64,000 nucleotides of DNA from an uncultured Lachnospiraceae bacterium. GTDB lineage: Bacteria; Bacillota; Clostridia; Lachnospirales; Lachnospiraceae. The first letter of the stretch is position 1; each line of letters starts with the position of its first letter. Location of the stretch: assembly GCA_947599905.1 (NCBI GenBank), contig CANQFR010000001.1, positions 1 through 64,000 of the forward strand, in the 5' to 3' direction. The notes under the pieces were generated by a model. The model did no database searches and had not been told where the DNA came from. It was given only the letters and a program-made list of their open reading frames with translations. Made by a program: the position numbers and the translations under genes. Of this stretch, positions 30,216 through 39,458 are shown piece by piece.

Positions 30216-30787
30216 ACAGCCCCCGCCTTTCCTGCCTTAACGGGCAACGAAAACACCCTCCTGGAGCCGTTCCAGTTGTACACAACGGCATTCATTCCGT
30301 CCTCGAACCAGTACCTTATGACGTCCACAACCCTCACGTCCTTATGAATGACGGAATTTAAGCCGATGGCCTCCACGCTCCACGAATCCGTGTACAGTAT
30401 CAACGAGCCAGCTCCCTCGTATGCCACGGACGTCGGATGCGCACCCAAAAGCACAAGCTCATCGCCACGCCAAGACTTCCCAAGGCAGAAAGCCGCCGTA
30501 TTATTACTCAGCAGAAACAAAGTGCCACGCTCAGGCCTCGCATTCCCACAAGCGCCCATTATTCCGCTGACCCTTGCGTCATTAACGTACCTAAGCCCGA
30601 ACTGGATTTCAGGGAAAACGACTGTGCCCCAGAAGTCCCATGCTGCGCCCTCCTGCGTGGTCTTTACAACCACGTTTCCGTCATGTCGCACGGTCACTGA
30701 AACATTGCCAGCGTAATCCTCGAAAACGTACCCCTTCTTCTCTGAGTAAAAGCCCCTCACCTTGCCAGTATCCTTCACAAGTTTCAT
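30212..30787 (-). CDS. Hypothetical protein, possibly a very divergent paralogue
   Basis: 191 aa, FEDYAGN near N-terminus, no central Cys-Pro motif. Confidence 0.6.
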   Translation of the reverse strand: MKLVKDTGKVRGFYSEKKGYVFEDYAGNVSVTVRHDGNVVVKTTQEGAAWDFWGTVVFPEIQFGLRYVNDARVSGIMGACGNARPERGTLFLLSNNTAAFCLGKSWRGDELVLLGAHPTSVAYEGAGSLILYTDSWSVEAIGLNSVIHKDVRVVDVIRYWFEDGMNAVVYNWNGSRRVFSLPVKAGKAGAV

Positions 30788-30802
30788 AACTTCCGTACCC
30801 CG

Positions 30803-31252
30803 CTATTCCTCTTCTTTTCCCACATAGATTGTGCCAGTCTTACCAGACACATCAAGTGCGCTTACTATATACCTTACGCCGTCATTGCCCTCGACGATGT
30901 AAAAAGAACCATGCATTGAATCATCTTTCGATCTGATATTAACAGTTCCTGCGAACCTATAAACTGCAGAGTAATCAAATTCGCCCTCATAAGGAAATTC
31001 AAAGAAACTCGTTTCATCCCTGTACACTTGGGAGCCTTCCTTCACGGACACCTTTTCATTAAAATCAGATGCGAACACAATCCTATCCGTTACATATTGT
31101 ACATGGTCATCGAACAGATTCGCATCATCCGCAACTGTCACAGACTGGCTGGATGCGTCACCACCCTGCTTTGCCGCACATGCAGACAAAAACATCGACA
31201 TGAACATCGTACAAAGTCCTACATAAAACAGACAACGCAAAAATTTTGACAT
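30803..31252 (-). CDS. Putative lipoprotein
   Basis: MSKFLRCLFYVGLCTMFMSMFLSACAAKQGG: signal peptide with LSAC lipobox. Confidence 0.7.
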   Translation of the reverse strand: MSKFLRCLFYVGLCTMFMSMFLSACAAKQGGDASSQSVTVADDANLFDDHVQYVTDRIVFASDFNEKVSVKEGSQVYRDETSFFEFPYEGEFDYSAVYRFAGTVNIRSKDDSMHGSFYIVEGNDGVRYIVSALDVSGKTGTIYVGKEEE

Positions 31253-31268
31253 CTTAAACCCTCCCAAT

Positions 31269-32294
31269 TTACCAACACATAACATTGCTATCGTTTGGAA
31301 TAATTACCCCGTAATATGACGGGAGCATCTGGAATATCGCACAATCTGACAAAATCCCGCCAGGCTTCATCTCACTCAGAAAAAATTCATACATATGATG
31401 TGGGCCGAAACACATAAAGTAAGAATACTTCTCATCCTTAGCAAGCCTGATGTGAGGAACGATAGTCATGCGCATAACCCTTTTACCCTGCTTCTCCGTG
31501 ACATCATCGAACTTCATCTCACCATACCCATACTTATATGAAAGATATCTTGCAGCCATCTGCAATGGCATTATCTTAAGCCATGTATACCACTCATCAT
31601 ATTTGAGCTGCATGACTTTGGACTCTATCTCGCCCAAAACATCATATGCACCATTCCCGAACAAATAAGAGAAACCCTCTAACGCAGAAAACATGCACGC
31701 CACGCCTCCTTTCGGAGCCTTACTGCGCATCACGTAATCCCCGGAAACATAAAGAATATCCGAACGAGAGTCAAATCCATGCTTCACCGGAAAACTGGCT
31801 ACCCACATTGGTGTCTTCTTGTAATCAAAATCATAATACATGGCTGGTGGAACGTCACACGTTCCGACCAGTTTAAATAAATTCGGCATACCCCTTAACA
31901 AGGCTGATGAATTTCCGACCGCTACCTTTGCCTTCATCTTCTCCGAAAGAAGCCCGACTGAGAACGACAATGAACAACCACGAAGATTTGCCAGTGCGTC
32001 ATTCCCAATGTTCTCCTTCACGAAATCCCGATACGACCAGTAATTCAGACCCTTCTTGCCAACAAGCTCCAATATGTACACATACACGGACTGTAAAACA
32101 TATGCCTTTAATGCCTGGAAAGTGCCTGACTGCAATATGTATACCATATCCGGCTGTGAAAGCAATCTATCTAACGCAACTTCCAATAAAATCCTCGGAA
32201 CATCCTCCCCATGCGTAACCTTTGTAAAAGGACTTAAAAAGAAATACTTTATTAGTGACTCCCTGTTCAATACACGTGGCCCGCGGTGCGCCAT
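31269..32294 (-). CDS. Hypothetical protein, paralogue of 62105-63160
   Basis: 341 aa; NYWSYRDFVKENIG matches NHWRYKDFVRENGG, and YYDFDYKKTPMWVASFP matches FYSFDFENPNTWVDCFP. Confidence 0.75.
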   Translation of the reverse strand: MAHRGPRVLNRESLIKYFFLSPFTKVTHGEDVPRILLEVALDRLLSQPDMVYILQSGTFQALKAYVLQSVYVYILELVGKKGLNYWSYRDFVKENIGNDALANLRGCSLSFSVGLLSEKMKAKVAVGNSSALLRGMPNLFKLVGTCDVPPAMYYDFDYKKTPMWVASFPVKHGFDSRSDILYVSGDYVMRSKAPKGGVACMFSALEGFSYLFGNGAYDVLGEIESKVMQLKYDEWYTWLKIMPLQMAARYLSYKYGYGEMKFDDVTEKQGKRVMRMTIVPHIRLAKDEKYSYFMCFGPHHMYEFFLSEMKPGGILSDCAIFQMLPSYYGVIIPNDSNVMCW

Positions 32295-32592
32295 TACAAA
32301 TCGACCTCACTTCTATTACAAACATCATTAGAAACAAAACAGACATAACAAGTTCAACAACATTTATCAATATTTACAACGAATCAATAGGTGCAAACAA
32401 ACCTCATGAAGATACTTCTCAAAACCGAAATGAATCAGCCCAAACCAGAAGAGAATATCAAAAACGATTTCATATTACAAATTGAAAAAATATGACATAT
32501 TTCTCTGGCTTAACTTACACCGCTTAGCAACTCATCACATGCCATTTTACCGGTGCCTTAGAACAGCATTTTCAACTTTCTCCTGAAAAATC

Positions 32593-32970
32593 CTACTCAT
32601 AACACAGGATTCGTACCCCATTTTCCATTGCCGCATGCTCGTAAAAATCCACCGTTATCCTCGTACAATCCTGCAGGTACAAAACAAACCACATTCCATA
32701 CCCCGTGAGAGAACAGGCATACCCCTTCAAAGGCTTTGGAACATTCAGGACGGCACTCCTTCCAAGGGCAGTCATCTTCGCCTTTCCATTCACATACTCG
32801 ACCTTGGCCATACCGCCAAAGCCCTTGCACTTATCAGGACTTACGAAAAACCCTGCATCCTTAAGGCACTTATCATCCTTAGCAGTAAAATAATGCTGGT
32901 TCCTTACATAATCAAACACCTCCACAGAACCATCAGGCAAATTAAACGCCTGCAAAGAAAACTTCTTCAT
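32593..32970 (-). CDS. Short array paralogue
   Basis: KFSLQAFNL, FDYVRN, SPDKCKGFG; 125 aa. Confidence 0.65.
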   Translation of the reverse strand: MKKFSLQAFNLPDGSVEVFDYVRNQHYFTAKDDKCLKDAGFFVSPDKCKGFGGMAKVEYVNGKAKMTALGRSAVLNVPKPLKGYACSLTGYGMWFVLYLQDCTRITVDFYEHAAMENGVRILCYE

Positions 32971-32987
32971 TTGTAAAAATACCTTCC

Positions 32988-33428
32988 TTATATAAACATA
33001 ATATCCCTTGCGGATTTATAGCGGTATGGTACTCCCCTATCATCCAGCCAGAAACCGTCATTCCTCAAACAGTACACGTCCGTGTCCTTGCCACAGCACA
33101 GCGACAGGAACACGTACCCAGTCCCCTGCTCTATTCTGTAATAAAAATCAACCGGATGAAACGCATCCCTGAACACGAATATCCGTTCATCACTAGGAAC
33201 AAACCTATTCTCGAACGCCCACATTCGGCCTGACTTATTAAAGAATGGAACCAGCATACCCCAATATCTTCCGAAATACGAAATATTTGGGTTATACACA
33301 TGCGATATGCAGCACCCTTCCGGCAGATCCTTCTTCACACACATGCAAGTCGTTCCCGTATCATAATCAATCACCATATATATTGGTCTGTTTCCATTGA
33401 CTTTCACAGCCTGATATCGGTACATCAT
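32988..33428 (-). CDS. Short array paralogue
   Basis: YRYQAVKV, IDYDTGT, YKSARDIMF; 146 aa, lacks central Cys-Pro motif. Confidence 0.7.
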   Translation of the reverse strand: MMYRYQAVKVNGNRPIYMVIDYDTGTTCMCVKKDLPEGCCISHVYNPNISYFGRYWGMLVPFFNKSGRMWAFENRFVPSDERIFVFRDAFHPVDFYYRIEQGTGYVFLSLCCGKDTDVYCLRNDGFWLDDRGVPYRYKSARDIMFI

Positions 33429-33922
33429 CTAAACATGCTCTCCCTTAAGTCCTGAAGCCGAATCACACGCCCACTCTTACTCATCAAAATCGGGCCTGTA
33501 TCTACCCAGAACATTTCGCTCTTCTGATTTGAATACCACACCTTGACATACAGGAATCCATCCCTTCCCTTCCAGAAAGCATAATTCACAACCGGAAGGT
33601 CAAACTTTGCGTAAAACTTCGGGCCAAGATATGCAAATCTAAAAAGCATGTCTCCTATCTGCTCTATATCTTGTGCATGCCTGCCGCCTACCCCTGACGA
33701 CTTGTCATACAGCACCAATGCTCCGGCACTGAATACCCCACACGCCTGAATTTTCCCGCTTATCAAATCCGAAGAACGAACCTCCTGAATGCTCAAATCT
33801 TCGTAATTCACAACATGGAGCTTCGTACCTCCCTTCGGAACATAAAGCGTCTGGGATGATTCAAAACCTTCGTACACATTGTACATGTAACTGTCATTAA
33901 AAAGAACCTGATAAGTTACCAT
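33425..33922 (-). CDS. Divergent array subfamily (GGRH type)
   Basis: TYQVLF, VNYEDL, GVGGRHAQDIEQIGDML, VNYAFWK, LQDLRESMF. Confidence 0.7.
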   Translation of the reverse strand: MVTYQVLFNDSYMYNVYEGFESSQTLYVPKGGTKLHVVNYEDLSIQEVRSSDLISGKIQACGVFSAGALVLYDKSSGVGGRHAQDIEQIGDMLFRFAYLGPKFYAKFDLPVVNYAFWKGRDGFLYVKVWYSNQKSEMFWVDTGPILMSKSGRVIRLQDLRESMFR

Positions 33923-33932
33923 AAACTACCAC

Positions 33933-34541
33933 CTACCTAAACATCATATCCCTTAAATCATCTATCTTCACGGAAACGCCGTGCGTATTCGGCTTATCAA
34001 GCTTCCTAAACAGCATCTGCCCTGCAAGTGCCTCATATTCGCAACGCTTTCCGTCCTCGTTCCATATGACCACACGGTATGCCCCACCAGATTTGTAGAA
34101 TGCGAAATTGGCTATACCATGCGTAAGCTTCACATACTTTTTATTGCCGAGATACCGAAGCCAAAGCACATTGTCTGACATCTGAATTATGTCACCAACA
34201 TGCCTACCACCAAGACCCTCGCCCTTCCTCGGAAGCAGGCATGAATTCGCACCAAAATACCCAGCCGCCCTAATCCTTGCAGTCCGAAGCCATACATAAG
34301 GCACATCCGCTACCTTCTGAAGGTTATCGTAATTCACAAGCGTGAACTTATCGCCAGGCGCAACCTGTGTCAAGGACTGACCCTCGGCAGTGACGCCGCC
34401 TACGGTATGTCCTAACGCATTATCAACATACATCACCTGGAACACCGGTGGATTCTCATTAGAATACTTTATTGACAACTTAAGCAGTTCTTCATCTTTC
34501 GCCGCCACGAAACATACCCCCTTACCTTGGCAGACCTGCAC
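33933..34541 (-). CDS. Divergent array subfamily (GGRH type)
   Basis: FQVMYVD, VNYDNL, GLGGRHVGDIIQMSDNV, ANFAFYK, IDDLRDMMF. Confidence 0.7.
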   Translation of the reverse strand: MQVCQGKGVCFVAAKDEELLKLSIKYSNENPPVFQVMYVDNALGHTVGGVTAEGQSLTQVAPGDKFTLVNYDNLQKVADVPYVWLRTARIRAAGYFGANSCLLPRKGEGLGGRHVGDIIQMSDNVLWLRYLGNKKYVKLTHGIANFAFYKSGGAYRVVIWNEDGKRCEYEALAGQMLFRKLDKPNTHGVSVKIDDLRDMMFR

Positions 34542-35136
34542 CGAACATGACTTCCCGCAATGTCACATACTTCATAACCTTGAAATTAAAATCCAAAATC
34601 CCTGGCTTTGATACAACCTTGGCTGACTTTTCACCAACCTCAAGCACGACCGTCGTGAAATCACCAGACATCGAATTATAATCAAAATTCAGGAACAAAT
34701 GAACAACGCCGTTCGAAACATTGTAGCCGTGCCAAATGCTCCTGTACTGACCCATTTTGAACGGAAACAACAGGAACCTATCCGACCTTAGCCTTCCAAG
34801 CATCCTGTTCTCAATCAGAATGTACCTGCCTCCGCGGTAATTCACTGGAACAGGCTCAATGGCAAAAGCATCAATACCACCAAGACACTGTGAAGGGCTG
34901 CAAGGAAAAATATGCTCCCAGTCATCAGCCACATTTAGTACGCCAAAATACTTTCTGAGCAATGCTGATCTCTTCTTTGAACCGATACCATACCTCTGAA
35001 GCTCGCCATCCACAGTCATGTGGTATTCTTCAAAGCTGAGTTTTGAAAAACTTACCTCATGAATCTTATTATTCACATAATCCTGGACAAGCATATCCCA
35101 ATCAAAATCGCACTTCACAACCTGAACATTGTACAC
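34522..35136 (-). CDS. Array paralogue (canonical type)
   Basis: MYNVQVVK, QDYVNN, FPCSPSQCLGGIDAF, IENRML, IWHGY, YVTLREVMFG. Confidence 0.8.
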   Translation of the reverse strand: MYNVQVVKCDFDWDMLVQDYVNNKIHEVSFSKLSFEEYHMTVDGELQRYGIGSKKRSALLRKYFGVLNVADDWEHIFPCSPSQCLGGIDAFAIEPVPVNYRGGRYILIENRMLGRLRSDRFLLFPFKMGQYRSIWHGYNVSNGVVHLFLNFDYNSMSGDFTTVVLEVGEKSAKVVSKPGILDFNFKVMKYVTLREVMFGAGLPR

Positions 35137-35144
35137 CTTAACAC

Positions 35145-35747
35145 CTACCCAAATAAAATGCTGTTAAAAGGAACTAATCTTACAACTTCGCCTGACTTCA
35201 CGTCCTTCATGCCAAGCCCGTCGCCACTTACCTCGAAGATGCGTGAAAGAGTATTGCTGAGCCACACCTGGACGTACATCCGACCTTCGTGCATGAAGAA
35301 TGCAAAATTCCATATTTCCTCATTAAACTTTGCACACAGACCAGACCTTCCAAGATACCTGAAGCCAAGCACGTTTCTGCCAGCCTGCACTATGTCCTGT
35401 GAATGTACCCCGAACACCGTACCCCTTCTTGGAATGCGTACATCATCGTAACCGAAGTCACCGTAACAGCTTACCATTCCCATTTTGAACATGAACGCAG
35501 GAACATCATTCAGCCTTGTAAGCGTGTTGTACTCAACAATGTCCAACTTTTCAGCCTCACGCCAGAACAACCTCTGATGCACATCCCCAAATGCGTTATT
35601 CGGCTTGTACAGTATCTGCATTGTCGGGCGCTCCGCATTGAAGTTCCTCGATATGAAATCTAGACATTCCTTACAGAACTTCGTACCTGGGCATGTTACA
35701 CTTGACCAAACCCCATGCCACTTAAGCGGCATGCCCAGCCTCATCAT
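35145..35747 (-). CDS. Divergent array subfamily (GGRH type)
   Basis: VEYNTL, VFGVHSQDIVQAGRNVLGFRYLG, WNFAFFM, FNSILFG. Confidence 0.7.
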   Translation of the reverse strand: MMRLGMPLKWHGVWSSVTCPGTKFCKECLDFISRNFNAERPTMQILYKPNNAFGDVHQRLFWREAEKLDIVEYNTLTRLNDVPAFMFKMGMVSCYGDFGYDDVRIPRRGTVFGVHSQDIVQAGRNVLGFRYLGRSGLCAKFNEEIWNFAFFMHEGRMYVQVWLSNTLSRIFEVSGDGLGMKDVKSGEVVRLVPFNSILFG

Positions 35748-36271
35748 TTGAACTTCTCCTCAAGACCAGTCGCCATGTCAACGATTCCTTCCTCGGAAAC
35801 AATGTAACTCCTGCATGTTGCTCCCTCATTCACCGCTGGCTTCACCTCGAGAAATAAGACAACTGAATCACCAGTCTTGCCGACAAGGTAGTACCCCCGA
35901 CAGCCCTGTGCCTTTATGACTGCCTTCTTTCCACGTACCTGACCGTCAACCCAGCCGTTCAAAAGTACCTGGCAGGCATCGCCCTCCTTCGTGAACAGGC
36001 AGGTTATCATATCGTTGTAATCGCCATCGCAATCCGTGGGTTTTGCCATCTTGAGGTAATAATGCCCGTTTACCTCTTCCATGTTCATATTCTCCACGCC
36101 TATTCCGGCGACTGCCCCGAGCAAATCCTCGCCAGTCACCCTGTCACAGGACAAATCCGAATAATCGGTTATGTAATACACCTCGTCCGCACCGACAACC
36201 TTATGCCTCGGCTCGCCGTTTATAAGCGTCCAATTAGCCTTTTCCGCAAAAACCTGAAACCTATAGCCCAT
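35744..36271 (-). CDS. Divergent array-like protein
   Basis: Likely start MGYRFQVFAEKANW; TDYSDLS, KPTDCDGDYNDMI. Confidence 0.65.
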   Translation of the reverse strand: MGYRFQVFAEKANWTLINGEPRHKVVGADEVYYITDYSDLSCDRVTGEDLLGAVAGIGVENMNMEEVNGHYYLKMAKPTDCDGDYNDMITCLFTKEGDACQVLLNGWVDGQVRGKKAVIKAQGCRGYYLVGKTGDSVVLFLEVKPAVNEGATCRSYIVSEEGIVDMATGLEEKFK

Positions 36272-36272
36272 T

Positions 36273-37202
36273 TTAAGCCTCCCTTTTATAAACGAAGCTT
36301 GCACCGCCATCCAACACATTCGAAACACCACGCATCACGGTAAGCTTCTTCCTTGAAGAACTCAAATACAAATCCGTAAAATCATCGAAATGAACATATA
36401 TAACGTAACTACATTTATCTTCCTGATAATAAGAAAACCTATTCATCGCACCGCATTCAGGCAACTCTATATTTACATAATCATGCCCGTGCTGAGTACG
36501 CCGCCTTACTGTCAATACCCCGTTAACAAAAGTTAGCCAGAACAGCCTATTCAAATCATTCGGGTAACTGTGATTATTAAATACCCGTGATACATCCGTC
36601 ACAATCACAGGGTGATCCACATAATCATAATTTACACAGACGTATGCAAACTTACCGCTCTTCCAATCACAAAAGCACTGCGCCCTTCCTACCCCAGAGC
36701 CAGATACTAGCTCCCTCTCTGTCTCGAGCCTACCAACGAAAACGTCATCGCCAATCACCTGACTGTTTTCAAAGAGCATTCCTGCCTCCACATAGAACAC
36801 ATATGAATAAGTATCAGCTGAAAATAAGAATTGAGCCAACAGCCTTTCCTTACCGTCTGCCTTGTAATGCGCTATTGCCCAAGGTGTCCCGTTCATTGTA
36901 CTCAGACCAGTCCTGCACACATACCCATTCACATATGCCATGAACGTTGTGCCAAATGGCTTAAAGCCCCACTTTCCCGGACAGGCAGACCGCCTCACAT
37001 ACACGCACATCTTACTTCTGTCTACCACGATGTTGTCCGCCCTGCAATTCATCAACTCATACAGGCTTGTAATGCGTTCAGACCTTGCCTCCATGCCACT
37101 GTAATCGACAACTAATGCCGAACCAACATTGGTTACACAAATCTCATCACCCGAAACCACTTTTCCGTCATACCTGAACAAGATTGCCTGCCTTACAAGC
37201 AT
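36273..37202 (-). CDS. Divergent, extended array-like protein (309 aa)
   Basis: VDYSGME near N-terminus; co-transcribed between array members. Confidence 0.6.
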   Translation of the reverse strand: MLVRQAILFRYDGKVVSGDEICVTNVGSALVVDYSGMEARSERITSLYELMNCRADNIVVDRSKMCVYVRRSACPGKWGFKPFGTTFMAYVNGYVCRTGLSTMNGTPWAIAHYKADGKERLLAQFLFSADTYSYVFYVEAGMLFENSQVIGDDVFVGRLETERELVSGSGVGRAQCFCDWKSGKFAYVCVNYDYVDHPVIVTDVSRVFNNHSYPNDLNRLFWLTFVNGVLTVRRRTQHGHDYVNIELPECGAMNRFSYYQEDKCSYVIYVHFDDFTDLYLSSSRKKLTVMRGVSNVLDGGASFVYKREA

Positions 37203-37726
37203 CAGAAGATTACCTCCCTAAGAGTTACACACCTCTTCCTGTCTCCTGGACTTCCTGCGTATGCGAATACCCCGTCTTTCATGATTATGTGATGCGGTAG
37301 CCCGTTCGTAACGAAAGTAAACTCCAAATCCGCACCATATTCACCATTAGAGTAATACCACCAGCCGTCTGGAAATGACTGTACCCCTAGGTCACATACA
37401 AAACCAGACTCTTTATCGCAGGCGAAAAGATGATGAAAACTGTCCCTGCATACCCTTACAAAAAATTCTAACCTCGTACCACCGAAATCCGTCGCCTTCG
37501 TTGGTATTAAGACTCCATCGATTAGTGAAGGATTCTTGCCATACGTTTTTAGCACGCTGGCTGCATCCGTCTGCTTCCTAATTCCACACGAACCAACAGC
37601 ATACCTTATGATGTACACCTCGCCGATGTACCCCTTTAAGTCTACCTTGTTGGACAGCATTTTGCCGTAAAAGCTAAAACCTTCCCAACGTGCCCAATCC
37701 GCAAGGACAATCTGAGCATTACCCAT
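37202..37726 (-). CDS. Divergent array-like protein, upstream end of the array
   Basis: Likely start MGNAQIVLADW; IPTKATDFGG, GWWYY, VTLREVIF. Confidence 0.65.
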   Translation of the reverse strand: MGNAQIVLADWARWEGFSFYGKMLSNKVDLKGYIGEVYIIRYAVGSCGIRKQTDAASVLKTYGKNPSLIDGVLIPTKATDFGGTRLEFFVRVCRDSFHHLFACDKESGFVCDLGVQSFPDGWWYYSNGEYGADLEFTFVTNGLPHHIIMKDGVFAYAGSPGDRKRCVTLREVIF

Positions 37727-37745
37727 ATGCCAAGCCCTCCTTAAT

Positions 37746-37785
37746 AAAAAGCCCCTCGCCTGCACGCATGGCTAAGCGAGGAGCC
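37746..37785 (-). terminator. Rho-independent terminator on minus strand
   Basis: Minus strand GGCTCCTCGC-loop-GCGAGGGGCTTTTT. Confidence 0.75.
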
Positions 37786-37808
37786 TTTCAAACATATTCA
37801 GGCGGCAT

Positions 37809-38228
37809 TTACATGGATGCCTCAGTTTCCTCACCGTAGGGTGCAATGTCGTCCAGATGTGCGATGATGTCATCCTTATACTTGGCAATACCGAGCCGCT
37901 CCAGAACATCCTCACGGATCTCATTATTGTAGTCAAACAGGTCAACACACTCATCGTAATCAAAAGGATATGCATCAGGATCATAGTTGCCTTTCTCCTT
38001 GATCCACGCCTTCATCTCCTCGGCGTTCCAAGGATCATCCTCATCCCAAACATATGCGGTACTGGGTATGAAGAACACCGTCAAATCCTTACCCTCATCG
38101 GTCTTATACACCTTGGAAGCAAACACGAAAACTACACGGCTTCCGGGCTTCTTTCCACCTTTCTGAAGCCAGCCGCTGCTATCCCAGTCGGTGAGCTTCA
38201 CAACATCATTTACAACAGGCTTTCCCAT
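37809..38228 (-). CDS. Hypothetical acidic protein
   Basis: 139 aa ORF MGKPVVNDVVKLTDW; followed by a terminator. Confidence 0.65.
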   Translation of the reverse strand: MGKPVVNDVVKLTDWDSSGWLQKGGKKPGSRVVFVFASKVYKTDEGKDLTVFFIPSTAYVWDEDDPWNAEEMKAWIKEKGNYDPDAYPFDYDECVDLFDYNNEIREDVLERLGIAKYKDDIIAHLDDIAPYGEETEASM

Positions 38229-38287
38229 TGCTTTATTTCCTCCTTACTTTACCTTTATTTTAAACCGATGCTACATTAGCATCAGGT

Positions 38288-38530
38288 TTATACGAACTTG
38301 AACCTAAACAAGCCAGTATGATGAATTACCCCTGAAGAGCGATGCTTGAAAGTAACTCCCTTACCAGACTCTATATACTCCCAAGCCTTCACCACCTCAT
38401 CGAACTTATCCTTGTCGCCATTAGGAGAATCAGGATGATACTTCTTAACCAGCTTTCTGTACGCCGCCTTGCATGTCTCCTTATCAGCACACTGCTGAAC
38501 ACCTAACACTTCATATGGACTCATCTTCAA
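38288..38530 (-). CDS. J-domain (DnaJ-like) protein
   Basis: SPYEVLGVQQCADKETCKAAYRKLVKKYHPDSPNG with HPD motif. Confidence 0.85.
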   Translation of the reverse strand: MKMSPYEVLGVQQCADKETCKAAYRKLVKKYHPDSPNGDKDKFDEVVKAWEYIESGKGVTFKHRSSGVIHHTGLFRFKFV

Positions 38531-38871
38531 TAAAACTCCGTAATCTTGATTATTTTATTGTGGAACTTTTCAGTCATGTCAACAGGCTTCTCATCATCAC
38601 ACAAAACGAACAGAATCGGTGCGAACAGAAAATGACGTACACCGTCATCACTGCGAAGCATTGCATCCACAGAAGCACAATCCGACTGCCCGACAACGAA
38701 AAACGCTTTCTCATACCTATTTATGTCCACCTGTATGACGTCATCCTCGAAAGGATGAAAAATCCCACGTATCCCGACAGCACCGTCCTTTATCATGACC
38801 TTTTCAAAAGAGAGAACAGCATCATTCTTACGCTTTACAAGCAACGCCTCCACGCCTACATTCATACCCAT
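38527..38871 (-). CDS. Hypothetical protein
   Basis: 114 aa ORF overlapping neighbours by a few codons. Confidence 0.55.
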   Translation of the reverse strand: MGMNVGVEALLVKRKNDAVLSFEKVMIKDGAVGIRGIFHPFEDDVIQVDINRYEKAFFVVGQSDCASVDAMLRSDDGVRHFLFAPILFVLCDDEKPVDMTEKFHNKIIKITEFY

Positions 38872-39397
38872 ACTTCCACCCTACTATATCAAGAACATCC
38901 TGATACCCATAAGCCCTTGAAAAACCAGAGCCACACTTTTTATTATACGGCCTGTCGAACAAAACCACATTGCTGCCCATTTTCACATACTGCCTTACTT
39001 TTGAAGGATCATCCTCAATCAGCATGTCAAACCAATGTATGTACGGCTTATCGCCAGAAAACATCAGTATCTCGCTATTCTTGAAACCAAGCCACCTTAA
39101 CTGCTTTACCCTTCCTTCAAAACCGCACGCCGGAACGCTTGTGTAAGCGAACACATCGCCATACTCACGAAGCCTTTTTAAAAACTCCCTCGCCCCGGCA
39201 TACACTGGAACACTTTCATACGTTCCTGGCTCAGAAAAGATACCCCGAAGCACATCCTTTTGAACTACCTGACTCATATCATAAACGGTCTGAGACTTGA
39301 CATCCAAGTCCATCCCGTACATCCTTTTCGCCTGTTCACGAACCCTGTCCTGCATGTCCAGCAGGACACCGTCCACGTCACAACCTATATACACCAA
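38828..39397 (-). CDS. 5'(3')-deoxyribonucleotidase-like HAD protein
   Basis: DVDGVLLDM HAD motif I, PVYAGAREFLKRL, LIEDDPSKV. Confidence 0.75.
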   Translation of the reverse strand: MVYIGCDVDGVLLDMQDRVREQAKRMYGMDLDVKSQTVYDMSQVVQKDVLRGIFSEPGTYESVPVYAGAREFLKRLREYGDVFAYTSVPACGFEGRVKQLRWLGFKNSEILMFSGDKPYIHWFDMLIEDDPSKVRQYVKMGSNVVLFDRPYNKKCGSGFSRAYGYQDVLDIVGWKYGYECRRGGVACKA

Positions 39398-39429
39398 AAC
39401 CCAGAACCCCTTTCAATTTTCTTGATATA

Positions 39430-39458
39430 ATTATACCATATTTCTCAGCCTTTGTCAA
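39430..39458 (-). promoter_or_regulatory. Sigma-A type promoter TTGACA-N17-TATAAT
   Basis: -35 at 39453-39458, -10 at 39430-39435, minus strand. Confidence 0.8.

Noticed and set aside
32295-32592. Possible promoter or small membrane ORF (32167-32370, MINVVELVMSVLFLMMF) in the AT-rich gap
   Set aside because: No good -35/-10 pair found; the ORF mainly overlaps the 341-aa gene in another frame, so support is too weak.
1-37726. CRISPR array or nucleotide-level satellite repeat
   Set aside because: Repetition is at gene/protein level (~600 bp units, diverged); no short identical repeats with spacers were seen.
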